Origin: Lunularia cruciata
Taxonomy: Eukaryota; Streptophyta; Marchantiopsida; Lunulariales; Lunulariaceae
Assembly: GCA_948567375.1 (NCBI GenBank)
Contig: OX419761.1
Coordinates: forward strand, 27,504,243-27,568,242
DNA length: 64,000 bases
Direction: 5' to 3'
The notes below the pieces were generated by a model. The model made no database searches and was not told the origin of the DNA. It saw only the letters and a program-made list of their open reading frames with translations. Made by a program: the position numbers and the translations under genes. Positions 24,263 through 36,707 of this stretch are shown here, piece after piece (the first letter of the stretch is position 1; each line of letters begins with the position of its first letter).

Positions 24263-26060
24263 GCTATTCTTCCCATTGATAATATAAACTCTTTATATGT
24301 TCTAAATGCAAGGTTTGCAACAAAATTTTGTGATTAGTTTGCATTATAACTTGTTTCTCCAAGAGATAATATATCCATACTTTTGTGGCATATACAATTG
24401 CTAATTATTCTTGATCTAGGGCAAAATAATTTTTTTCTACTATTTATTTGGCAAGGCAATAGGACGTTATCTATGTAGAAACTCCTATTGTAACACAAAT
24501 TCAATGACTAAGAATCATATGGTTAGAGGATGGATTGTGAAGACAATATATGTTCAATTTCTTGAATGTTTTCTCATGCTTGGTGGTCCACTCAAAGCTT
24601 GATGTCCTGGTTTTCTCCAAGAGATTGATCAATGGTATAGTTACATGAGCATAATAGTGGATGAACCGTTGGTGAAACCTACCAATCCATTAAATGTCCA
24701 AAATTTTGTGGTTATCCATGGTTTCCTTAGTACTAAGCCAATTGGTAATGGCCTTGATTTTCATCTTGATGCCCTTTGTTGAGACCTTATGACTTAAGAA
24801 GGTAGCTTTCTTCTACCAAAAGGTTGACTTTGACTTCTTGTAGTAGAACTTCCATTGGTGAAGTCATCTTAAGACTTCTTGTACATTGTTCTTGTATTTT
24901 ACATTTTTATTACTATAAATTAAAATATCATCCAAGAACATCATCACATATCAAACCAATAGCGCTTCCAACATCCAATTCATTTAATCCATGAAAACTA
25001 CTAGAACATTAGTAAGCCCAAAAGGCAATACCTTCTATTCAAAATGCCAATACCTTGTGCAAAAGGTAGTCTTTTGTACATCCTCCTTGTCAATGAGAAT
25101 CTACTAATAATTGTTTCAAAGATCCAGCTTTGAGAAGTAGCATGTTCTACTTAATTGATCCAACAAGTTGTCAAGTCAAGGCAAGAGATATGAATTATTC
25201 AAAAAAGTTTTATTAAGGCCATGATAGCCAATAAAGAATTGAAGCCCTCCATCCTTCTTTGGTACAAAAAGAATTGGTGCTCCCCAAGGAGATGTATTAT
25301 GTCATATGAGATCCTTCTCCAATAACTCAATTATTTTTGTTCAAAGTTCCTCTAGCTCCTTTAGTGAGAGCCAATAGATTGGTCTATTCACTAGAATACT
25401 ATTTGGAAATAGCTCAACCTTGAAAGACATACCTTGATCAAAGAGTAATCCCTTTGGAAGATCATCCAAAAGTATGTTTGTAAACTCTTGAATTATCTGA
25501 TCAATCATTAGCTTTTGATCTTCATCCAAGTCTCCTTGCAAAATAGGTTTGATCTACATTGTAAAAATAGGAATATCTTCCTCTAAAACTTGCTCTAAAG
25601 TTACTATATTGACAAACTTTCCATCTTGGGATTGACTATTCTTAGATGTCTAACTCAAAGATGCTAGGTAACTTAATTGGTAATTCTTACCTTGGTGTTG
25701 TACTTTAATATATCATTGGGTCCAATTAAATTAAACATTATGATATTCAAGCCAAGGAAGACTTAGAATGATATCATAGTGTAAGGGAGTAAATCTCATA
25801 TCCAAATACTCCTTCCCAAGCTTGAATGCAATAGGTTATAAGATTTGTAATGTAGAGCACTTTTTACTATTGTCCCTATCAATTTATTACCTAATATTGG
25901 TTTTATATGAATACTTAATTCCTTTTTTAATTATAAGGATATGAAATTCTCAAAATCTCTAGAATCAACCAAAATTCTACAAACACAATAACAATAAGAT
26001 ATCATACCTTGTAAGTGAATTTGAGGTATTACCTACAAATAGAAAATACATGGATAAACT
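24263..26060 (-). mobile_element. B4: Ty3/gypsy chromovirus remnant, opposite strand to B3
   Basis: Reading the minus strand from 26040 down, it matches element B1 in order: protease region, the pre-RT segment (25541-25341, DLPKGLLFDQGMSFK..PIYWLSLKELEEL; B1 has [28 protein letters not shown]), reverse transcriptase, then the start of RNase H near 24300. No LTR or gag is attached. On its left it meets B3 in reverse orientation; on its right it meets gypsy copy A2. The arrangement implies inversion or template switching plus deletion. It is broken many times. Confidence 0.7.
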
Positions 26061-27163
26061 TGTATAAAATCTCCTCAAATCTTACCTTCTCCTCCTTGGT
26101 AACATTTAGACCATACTTGAGGGTAGATATTCTCCTCTTTATCTCCTATAGTGTCAATGGGATTTATTAGATCCTTCAAAACCTTTGGCTTAGACACAAA
26201 ATCCATAGAATACAAGGGGTGCACTTCTAAATCAGATTTAGATTCATCCTCATCTAAAGAGGTCTCTTCCTCCATGTTGGTGTCCACACCTAAAGTTTCT
26301 TCTTCTAAATCTGATTCTCAATAATCAAAAGATGGTGTATTTGAATGCGAGATATGGTTGGTACTGGTTATTGCAACTTTAACATGATGTTTTGATAACC
26401 CAATTCTCAAGTACTCTTTGTGCCATTGATCAATTGTTTGAGGTGCTCTCAAGTATAGCCTTCCTAGTTGAAAATCATAACTTGCATTCTTCAAGACTTG
26501 GAAATCATGAGATTTCAAACTCCCATGATTGGAATCACCATCTTGTCCATCACATCCATAGGTCAAACTTGTTGCTTGTTTACCATACTCACCACAAAAG
26601 TTGAAGGTCTATAGGGGATCATACCCAACTTCTTCATCAAGTTCTCTAACATGGCATTCACTATATATCCTCCATCAATAAATGCATCCTTGATGTTCTG
26701 TCCATTCATCTTCACATCAATCTTGGTGGCATATTCACAAGCTTCTCATGGTGTTGGTTTCGCATCTTCCACTCCCATTGACATCGAAGCCTTTTCTTTC
26801 TTCTTCCTCTTGCTCCTTGTAGAACTCAAACAACCTTGAAGTTCCTTCCTCAAGGTAGGATTTAAAGTAATCAGTTGACCCACCATGATGTTGGCCTTGT
26901 GACTACCAACATCCTCGAACATGTTCTAGCTCTATTGTTGCTTTGAGATTAAGAAATCATCCATCCTTACTTCTTCCTTGGAGTCTTTGTTGATGGTGTT
27001 GAACTAGTTGTGCACAAACTCCTTTTGGGCATTGGACTATTCTTGCTAAGAGAGAATTCTTCAGAAAAATATATATCATCTGCAAAATTTTGTTCTCTTC
27101 TTCTCTTCTGCCAAAAGCTCCAAGTTAGGACCTTTGGAGGATGAGCATTATCCCTTGTCATAC

Positions 27164-27875
27164 TGTAATACTCCAAGGACAAGAGAAGAGAGAAAACACA
27201 GATTACACACTCAAACATTTGATGCCCCAAAGGAACACCTTCTCTTGATTATATAGACAAAGAGGATCTCCTCCAAGGAAGCTCCACCATAGGATTAGGC
27301 ACACAGATAGGTGACATGTCAACAAGCTCCGCCCTTGGATCACTTACTTGGATGGGTGATATGTTGGTCTAGGTCCTATCTGGTTGATCAAACAAGCTTT
27401 GACCAGAGGGAATCTTTTAGGGAATCTTCTTGTAGGAATCTCAGAATCATGTGGGTAAGGTACCATTGGAAAGCTCTTGACGAAAAAAGTCAAGGGAAGG
27501 GAAGGCTAGCCTATCCTCTACTGCACATTTTTGAGGCCTAATTCATCAGTTTAGGCCTCCAAAGATTTCAGGCATATTTTGGTTCCTACTCTATTAGTAG
27601 AAGTCCCCTTTTGGTGATACCTCTTTCTGATCTGTTTAGTCCATCATGTGTAACATCTTTCCAGATGTTACCAAACCAATTCTCACCTTTAAATCATATG
27701 TCTAGCTGTTTGTACTAAGGTTCTCAAGTCTATTTTGGATTTTGCCTTATTAGTAGAAGTACACTTTTGGTGATACTTCTGTCTGATCTATTTTGACCAC
27801 CATGTATAGCATCATTCTAGGTGTTACCAAACCAAATTTCACATGTAGATCATATTGCTAGCTCTTGGTATTACA
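27164..27875 (-). repeat. G2: solo LTR of an unidentified family
   Basis: The 712-bp block runs from TGTAATACTCC to GGTATTACA and is flanked by the 5-bp duplication CATAC (27159-27163 and 27876-27880). It is the reverse-complement relative of G1 at 62289-63047. No internal element remains, so it is a solo LTR left by LTR-LTR recombination. It sits within A2 and so is younger than A2. Orientation is taken from G1, where a TATA box lies near the right end. Confidence 0.85.
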
Positions 27876-29090
27876 CATACTTGCTCTCCACCATATCTAT
27901 GGATGATATCTCCTTACCTCTATTTTTCATAAGAGGTACTTGACCTTCACCACTTCCCTCCGTCTCTTTGTTTGCCTCCTCATAACCCCTCCCTCCATTA
28001 TACGTGGATTTTGATCATTCTTTTGGATGTGATCTCTACCTCCACAACCAAACTAATTTTAATCATTGAAATTATTAGTTGGTTGGCCTCCCTTATATAG
28101 ATATTTCCATAACCCTTAGGCCTTCTCCCAAAATTCTAGTCTACTCTCTTCTCCCATAGTTCAACTACATTGATCTTAAGATCCACAAGTTGCTTTGTGA
28201 TAGTTTCAAGTTGAACTTTTGGCAAAGGTGAAAAATAAAAGCCAACTATTACTTGTGGTGCCACTCTTGCCACCAAAGGATTGAAAGCCCCACCATATTT
28301 TCAAACTTGTACAGGATGCTTTAAATCCTTCACAACTAAATTTCTCTCATATCCTTCTAAACTCTCTTCTATACGAACTACAATCTTGATAGCTTCTACC
28401 TTGGAAAAAGATTTCTCATATCTCACCTTGTTCCAAATTTGTGGTTTCAATCTTCCAAAAAACTTCTTGGTGAGCATGGCTCCTATACCAATCATTTTAA
28501 TCTCCACATCATCCCCACTGTTCCTCAACATTATATGGAAACTAGACTTTAACTTTTCTACTCTTTTTCCATTGACTCTCAATTTCTCTTCATCTCTTTG
28601 CTTGAGGAAGGTAACCTCACTCATCAATCTCTCATAACTCTCATCCAAAAAAATCTCTCAATGAATGTTCTAATCAAACTATCCCAAGACTCCTCTTGCA
28701 CATCTCTCCTCTCTCTCTTGGTATTTTGACTCATACCATGTAAGAGCCACATCCTCAAAGAATTTTTTAGTAATGAAGCCCACTTATTCTTCCTCCTCTC
28801 ATTGTTTCCTATGTAAGACCTCTTGAAATCTCTCACAAAAGCCTCCACATCCTCTCCATTCTTGCCAAAGAAAATTGGAAATTTCTCTGTCTTAGCTCCT
28901 TACTACTTGACCTTCCCCTATATATATTTTTCCTTGATTTCTCTCACCCTCTAACTAATAGAGTACAAACATGACTAATATAATTTCAGATTAGTCAACA
29001 ATAGACCAACAAAAAAGGTTTAGGTTGCTCTAGGATTTCCATCACATGATCAAATCCCAACATCCATATTAGTTGAACTCTCATTAATAG

Positions 29091-29558
29091 TGTAAAAGAT
29101 CAAGGAGATAAATAGAAAAATGGAAGATTGGAATGAATGATCACATTGTGATCACTCTTGAATGAGAGAAACTTTGAATGCCAAGCATGAGCTTAGGGAA
29201 CATACAAGGCTCTTGAGAAGCTTCTTAGGAAACTTCTTAAAATCCATCTTCTTAGAGTGCAAGTTAAGATAAATGGGAATTTTCTTTCTAGAAACCTTAT
29301 ACTTGGCATGCAAGCTAAACTAATTGAAAAATTTCCCAAAAAGTTTCCTTCTAGAAGTCACCTACTTGGCATGCAAGTTATGCTAGCTGGGAAGCTTCCT
29401 AAGAAGCTTCCTCCTAGAGGTTTCCATTGGCATACATGTTACGTGATACTTGGAAGGTACCAAAAGCTTCCTAGATGCTTCTAGAATATTCTTGTGATTC
29501 TTAGATAATTTGGCCTACTTGTTACTTTGTTAAACTCAACTAACTTTTCTATAAGCTT
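29091..29558 (-). repeat. Truncated family-B LTR, probably the 3' LTR of B2
   Basis: It starts (plus-strand reading) TGTAAAAGATCAAGGAG, the family's LTR end in reverse, and continues to about GTTAAACTCAAC without the family's outer terminus. It contains TTCTAGAATATTC at 29479-29491, a perfect three-unit heat shock element. It is fused at about 29558 to the next LTR block in the same orientation. Confidence 0.65.
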
Positions 29559-29959
29559 TAATATTTATAGAGAACATACAAAAAGCTACTTGAGAAGCTC
29601 TTGAGAAGCTTCCAAAAGCTACTTTCTTAGAGTGCAAGTTAATTTAACCAAGAAACTTTTTGAGAAAATTTCTTCTAAAAGCCATCTACTTGGCATGCAA
29701 GCTAAGCTAACTGGAAAAATTTCCAAGAAGTTTCCTTCTTGAAGTCACTTACTTGGCATTCAAGCTAAGCTAGCCAAGAAACTTGCAAAGAAGCTTCCTC
29801 CTAGAAGTTTCCACTTGGCATACATGTTACCAGATGCTTGGAAGATACCAATAAGATTCTTAGATACTTGTAGAATATTCTTATAATTCTTGGCTAATTT
29901 GGCCTATTTGCTACTTTGTTAGTATTGAATAACTTGTATATAAACTCCATATTATAACA
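29559..29959 (-). repeat. 3' LTR of B1, outer end missing
   Basis: On the minus strand it starts TGTTATAATATGGAGTTTA directly after the polypurine tract. It includes GAATATTC within the AGAATATTCTTATAATTC stretch near 29872. It ends where it joins the neighbouring LTR fragment at about 29559. Confidence 0.65.
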
Positions 29960-30285
29960 TATTCCTCCACCACTAGTTGGTGACATCCTCATTGCCATAG
30001 AAGCTTCAAACTCTTGGATGGCCCATTGTGCATTGTGGAGATGAGAAAGAGTCTCCCAAGTGGCATCATGAAGGAGATACCCTTTCCAAAGAACTTTTTC
30101 CTCAATATGTTATTGAAGGCTATATGGAATGTGGTGATGTGTAAGGATATTATCAACTTCATACTCCTCATGATCATTGATAGGGATAGGAGGAAGAGGG
30201 GGTTGGACACAAGTGCAAAAGGAATATCAACAAAAACAAAGGGGTTTCAACTTGGAAATATGAAAGATAGGATAGATTTGTATAT

Positions 30286-30316
30286 GACAAGACAAGACAA
30301 GGCAAGGCAAGGCAAG
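30286..30316. repeat. Pentanucleotide repeat (GACAA/GGCAA)n
   Basis: Six copies of a 5-bp unit, three GACAA followed by three GGCAA, within the region between integrase and chromodomain of B1. It is not seen at the matching place in the other family-B copies, which are deleted here. Confidence 0.85.
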
Positions 30317-33300
30317 TTGATAAGCAACAAGAGAAATGATTTGGGTGAGATCAAATATATCCATCTTGTTAGGAACAAGTTTAAAAATTTGGGTACCAAG
30401 TGTGAGGGGTATGTTACCAGAAGAAAGCATGACCTTATCACCAAGTTGAAAGATGACATCAGATGATGTTGATCCATGTATTGCTTTTGATGATTTTGGG
30501 CAACAAGGAGATGAGATTTGGCTTGTTGTAGGGAGTAGGATATTATGGTCAAGAAGATAGAAGTATGTGGAAAATGAGATGAAGGAGGAGCAAGAAGGGA
30601 ATCTAGCACAAGTAAGTCTTGGCCAAAATTAAGGAAGAAGAGAGAGAATCTAGTAATGTAAGCAAAATTAATGGCTATAAGGCATTTATCCCAATTGGTA
30701 TTATAAACATTGACAAAGGTACAAAGCATATACTCCAAGGTGTGATTTTCCCTATCAGTTTGAGGATGATAGGCTATGGACAAAACAAGCTTAGTTTAGA
30801 TTGTCTTGAAGAGTATTTGCCAAAATTTACCAATGAATCAAGGATAATTGCCAAAAATGAGTACATGAGGCTTCTAATGATGCTTGAAGACATTGCCAAA
30901 GTAGATCTGAGCCAATGTTGGAACATCCATTATATCAAAGGTTAGTGGTAAATGGTTTTTCTTACTAAGCTTATTAACAAACACCACAATTGTTGTATGA
31001 CTTTGCTTTTTCTTTGGCAAGGATGTGATGAGATCCAAGCTCACATGCTCCCATTGAGTGGATAGAATGGTGAGTGGTTGAAGGAGTCCACTTGGCTTCT
31101 GGTTGCTGGCCTTGTTTCATTGGCAACTATCACACGATCTGACAAATTCTCAAACATCTTGCGTCATGTTGGGCCACCACCATTGACGTTTGGAGGGTAC
31201 CCAAGGTTTTGTCCATGCCCATGTGACCAGCTATGGATAAATCATGGGCTTCTTGAAGGCCCACAAGTCAAAGATCACCTTTAACTAGAACATAGATCCG
31301 GTCCTCATGGAATAAAAGGCCCTCCTTGATGGAGAAGGTGTTGTCCTCCTTATAGCATGTTGTAAGGCGACCATGTGCCATTTGGAAGAAGGGATCTTGG
31401 TGTAGAGTTGACTAAAACTTGTTTTGGATAGTGGAGTCAATTGACACCATCAAATTTGACGCTGTGATGAGAGGAAGGGACTTCAAATTAGGTCATAGTG
31501 ATAAAGCATCAAGGATGACATGGAAATGACCTGGTTTGTACTCAAGTTTGATGTCAAACAATTGGAGTTGTTCCTCCCAGTAATGATGTCTACTCTTCAT
31601 GTGGTCCAAGTGTAAGGTTTGCAATAAAGGTTTGTGATCAGTTTGCATGATCACTTATTTCACCAAGAGGTAATTCCTCCATACCTTGGTGGCATATACA
31701 ATTGCAAGTTGTTCTTGATCTTGAGTAGAGTAGTTTCTTTTAGCCATATTGAGTTGGCGAGACACAAAGGCAATGGGATGTAGTCCATCTAGGAATTCCT
31801 ATTGCAGCACGGCTCCAATTGCAAAGTTAGAAGCATCAAAATCAACCACACAAGGTAGTTGAGGATCATACGGTTGAAGAATGGGCCTTGAAGACACCAT
31901 ATGTTTCAACTTCCGAAATGCTTCTTCATGCTTGGTGGTCCACTAGAAGGTCAAGGCCTTCCCCAAGAGGTCAGTCAATGGTGCAGCCACATGAGCATAA
32001 TAATGGATGAACCATCGGTAAACACTAGCCAATCCATGAAATGCTCATACTTCTATAGCATCCTTTAGAGTAGGCCAATTAGTAATGGCCTTGATTTTCT
32101 CCTCTTCCATCTTGATCTCCTCTGATGAGATCTTATGCCCCAAGAAGGTAACTTCTTTTTGCCAAAAGGCACACTTCGACTTCTTACAGTAAAATTTCCA
32201 TTGGTGTAGTCGTCTTAGGACTTCTTGCACATGATTCTCATGTTCTGCCTTTGTCTTGGTGTAGATTAAGATATCATCTAGGAACACCACAACGGACCGA
32301 TCCAAGAGTCCACCCAATGCATTTGATCCATGTAGACTGCTAGAGAATTAGTGAGTTTGAAAGGTAGAATTCTCCACTCAAAATGCCCATACCTTGTGCA
32401 AAAGGCAGTCTTTTGCACATCCACTCCATCAATAGAGATTTCCCAATAGCCGCTACAAAGATCCAACTTGGAAAAGTGGCGTGCTCCACTTAGTTGATCA
32501 AGCAAGTCATTGATCTGAGGCAAGGGATATGCATTCTTTATGGTTTGCTTATTGTGCCCACAATAATTAATACAAAAACAAAGTCCTCCATCCTTCTTTG
32601 GAACAAATAGTACCGGTGCTCCCCAAGGAGAAGTACTATGTAGTATGAAGTCCTTCTCCAACAACTCTGTAAGTGTTGTTCGCAACTCCTCCAACTCCTC
32701 CAACTCCATTGGTGAGAGCCAATAGATTGGTCTACTCACTGGAGTACTCCCTAGCAATAACTTGATCTTGAAGGGCATACCTTGATTGGAGGGTAATCCC
32801 TTTGGCAGATCAACCGGAAACATGTCCGCAAACTCCTTAACTATCCGATCAACCATTGCTTGATGAGGCTCTTGGCCCTCCTCAGATTGTTCTTGTGTAA
32901 TCGGCTTGATCCACACTGCAAATACAAACTTATCTTCCTCCAAAGCTTGCTCTATGGCTGCTTTACTAACAAACTTCCCTTCTAGGGACTCATCTCTCTT
33001 CCAAGCTTGCTCCATGGTTGCCTTTTTGGCAGACTTCCCATCTTGGGACTCATCTTGCTTCCAAGTTCACTCTATGGCTACCTTCTCAACAAACTTCACA
33101 TCTTGGGACTGACTATTCTTTGGTGTCTTACTCAAAGGTCCCAGACAACCTAATCGGAAATTCCTACCTTGGTGTTGTACTTGGATTTGTCATTGGGTCC
33201 AATCAAATTAAACCTTATGACGTTCAAGCCAATGTAGACCTAGAATGATATCATAGTGTAGAGTTGCCACTATAAACCTCATACACTCCTTCCCAATCTT

Positions 33301-34738
33301 GAAGGTAACATGATGCGAGGTGCGGATGCAGAACCCTTTCTTCCATCTGCCATCATCAAACTACTTCCAATCACTGGCTTGATAGGAATACCCAATTCCT
33401 TTGCTACTTGCATAGACATGCAATTCTCTAAACTTCCAAAATCAACCAAAATCCTACAACTCTGATTAGATATCATACCTTGCAAGTGAAGCAAACTTGC
33501 ATAGGTCGAGCCTTCAATCCCATTGGAACTAATCAAGCTCCTAATAGGCGACTCAAAATTTCCTACTAGGATTCCTCATTTCCTTGATCATTCTGCTCCA
33601 CAACCTTCACCTAGGCAACTTGTCGAGGTCGTCCATTCTTGAGTGGACATTCAGCAATACGATGTCCCAATTGGTGACAATAAAAAAAACCACCATTTTG
33701 TTGCAATTTCTCTCTATCTGTTGTGCCAAGTGGTCTTCATTGAATGGCATCAATCTCCATTGGTGCTGGCTCTTCCACTCGTGTATAGTGTATTGGTAGG
33801 CTCTGTGGAGGTCAAGGTTGGGACCAAGTTGTTGCCACCAAGGGATCAAAATGTTTGGCCAACTGCATGGCTTCCTCCAAGTATTGTGGCTCTTGCATGG
33901 TTACCTCTAATTTGGTTCTTGCCTTCAAGCCCCTCACAAATCTATCTAGAGCTTCACCTTCCAATATATCTGGGATTTGCATGATAGTGTTTTGGAACTG
34001 AGTGATGTAACTTCTTACAGAGCCAATCTATTTCAACTCTGCCAACTTATCCCATGTAGCTCATGTGGCATTTATAGCTTGGAATCGACTAACTATTGCA
34101 CTCTTGAATTTTGCCCATGTCAAGATTGGTGTAACAATTTTTCAGTCAGCTTGCTCTACTTGGAATCTCAACCATAGCTTTGCTACTCCATCCAATTGGC
34201 GAGAAGCCAAGAGAATTTGTTTTTCCTCGTCTTGTAGATTGGTAGCTTCAAAATAATGTTCACAGTCAAACACAAAATTCTCTACTGCACCTGGGAGATT
34301 CTTGCCTTCAAATACCTTGGGTTTAGGGAATCCAATTCAATCTTCTCCTTCTCAAATTGGTACTCTCTCTACATGCTCTTGTTGTCAAAGATCTTGTTCA
34401 TCCAACAATCAAGTAAGATGCTCAATTTGTTGCTACATAGCAAGGATAACATCGGGAATCGCCGCCATGGTCGCTACTCTATCACTCCACCCTAATCTAT
34501 CTAATTTATTAACACATAGAAACAGCACATCCATCATTCTCCATAAGTTATGACCGGAAATATCAAGGGTTCCTTAGATATGGTGATCATATGCAAAAAA
34601 TCTTGTCCAAAGTATGAGATGATGAATTGTGTGAAATGATGCTTGGGTAGCACTTGGACACAAAAATCCCAATGGTTTGGTGGAAGTGGATTTGGTGGTC
34701 CATAAATTCCATCCATCCCATTCTTGCTCAGATACTAA

Positions 34739-35090
34739 TGTAAAAGACCAAAACCGAGGAGAGAAATAAGAGAATGGAGGTTCACATTGGGACGCTTGAA
34801 TGTGGGAAAACTCTAAATGCCTAGCATGAGCTTCGGCTTTAGTATTTATAGGTAGCATACAAGGCCCTTGAGAAGCTTGTCAAGAAGCTTCTTTGTGCTG
34901 CTTTCTTAGAGTGCAAGCCAAGTTAACTAGGAAGCTTCTCAAGAAGCTTCCTTCTAGAAGCTGCCTACTTGGCGTGCAAGCTAAGCTAGTTAGAAGCTTC
35001 CTAGATGCTTTTGAAATATTTTAGGCTAATTTTGCTTATTCCCTACTTTTTAACCTTACTAACTATGTTGCTAAACTCCATATTGTTACA
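34739..35090 (-). repeat. 5' LTR of B1
   Basis: The 352-bp block reads TGTAACAATATGGAGTTTAGC...GGTCTTTTACA on the minus strand, with TG...CA ends, directly before the primer site. A TATA-like TATAAATAC lies on the minus strand near 34840. Several GAAGCTTC dyads are present upstream of it. Confidence 0.85.
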
Positions 35091-36707
35091 TAAATGGTGT
35101 TTTGGAATTGAGTAATATAGCTTCTCATAGAACCAATGTGCTTCAATCTTGCCAATCTATCTTGTGTGACTTGTGTAACATTTATAGCTTAGAATTTCTT
35201 AATTATTGTGCTCTTGAATTCTTCTCATGTTTATATTGGCATAACAAACTATCATTCAATTTGCTCTACCCAAAATCACCATAATAATTTTTCTACTCCA
35301 TCTAATTGGCTTGAAGCCAAGAGTTTGTCTTTTCATTTTGAAGATTTGTAGCTTCAAAATAATATTCATAATCAAACACAAATACTCCATTGTGCTTGAG
35401 AGATTCTTGGCTTCAAATACCTTAGGCTATTTAAATTGGATTTTTTTCTTCTTCTCAAAATGGTGTTTTCTCTACATGCTCTTGTTGTTGATAGTCTCTT
35501 TCTTTCAACAATTGAGTAAAATGCTTGATTTATTACTACATAGCAATGATAACTTTAGGTATTAATGCCATGGCTACTACTCTATCAAACTACCTACAAT
35601 TATCTAAGTTAACATGTAGATGCAATACATCCACCATTCTTTGTACGTTACAATAAGAAGTATCAAGGGTTCATCTGATAAGGTGATTGCATTCAAAAAA
35701 AATTGCCCAAAGCGTAAGATGATGAATTTTGTGAAATGATACTTGGATAATACATGGACAAAAAAATCATAATGGTTTGGAGAAAATGGATTTGGTGGTC
35801 CATAAATTCTATCCATCCCATTCCTACTCTAATACCAATGTAAAAGACCAAGTAGAGAAATAGGAGAATAAAAAATCAAAGTGAAAGATCACATTGGGAC
35901 TCTTGAATGAATGAAACTCTAAATGTTGAGCATGAGCTTGGGATTTAGTATTTATAGGGAACATATAAGGCTCTTGACAAGCTTCTTTCTGGAAGCCACC
36001 TACTTAGCGTGCAAGCTAAGCTAGTTGAAAAATGTCCCAAGAAGTTTCCTTCTAGAAGCCATCTACCTTACATGCAAGCTAAGCTAGCCAAGAAGGTTCC
36101 CAAGAAGCTTCTTCCTAGAATTTACTACTTGGCATACATGTTATCCACTACTTTGAAGGTACCAAGAAGCTTCCTAGATGCTTCTAGAATATTGAGGTGC
36201 CCACATTTTTTGTTTTTTTCAAATTAGAGAAGAAGAAGTGTATAGAGAAGTCGGATTGTGCCTGTATGGCTGAAGAAGGCAAAGAAAAGAGTCTTCGGGA
36301 TGAAACCCGAAGTAAAGTGACTTTGGGTCATAAGGCAAAGAACTCAGAAATGCCCTGTCAGCATACAACCCAAAGTAAGGAGTCCTTGTATCAGGAGGAG
36401 CTCAACCCGAGGCAAAGTCAGTCTAACAACCTTTTGTTGGGGTGAGAAATTCAAGAAAGGACAGTTCAAAACCGGCGGCACATATGCATGAAGTACGATT
36501 GATAGTGACAGGCACATGCAGGAGGTGTGATTTCTTGGTATAAACTCGAAGTGAAGAAAGATGAAGAAAGCGCAACTCTATAAAAATTGAGCTCGCAACA
36601 AAGCAATGTCGAGCAATTTTCCTTCGCCATTGTAACGGCAAAGGAAAATAGAGTACAGTCGTCCTGTAGGTGATCGTGGGAAGGGAAATAGAGTTGGAGA
36701 TGCGCTA

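Larger units (their letters stand above)
29559..35090 (-). mobile_element. B1: Ty3/gypsy chromovirus with chromodomain, nested in B2
   Basis: On the minus strand: 5' LTR 35090-34739, primer site (TTAGTATCTGAGC, initiator-Met type), gag to about 33600 with a CCHC knuckle (CHQLGHRIAECP), protease 33536-33279, reverse transcriptase 33015-32045, RNase H to about 31500, integrase 31480-30250, and a C-terminal chromodomain near 30170-29995 (EEYEVDNIL, then WKGYLLHDATWETLSHLHNAQ). A purine-rich tract (GTGGTGGAGGAA) precedes the 3' LTR. The 3' LTR (29959-29559) has lost its outer end, so no target duplication can be read. The gene order and chromodomain place it among plant chromoviruses. It is broken many times. 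Confidence 0.85.

Noticed and set aside
30014-30466. A 150-codon plus-strand frame across the integrase end of B1
   Set aside because: The opposite strand carries the recognisable integrase and chromodomain; this frame is a shadow.
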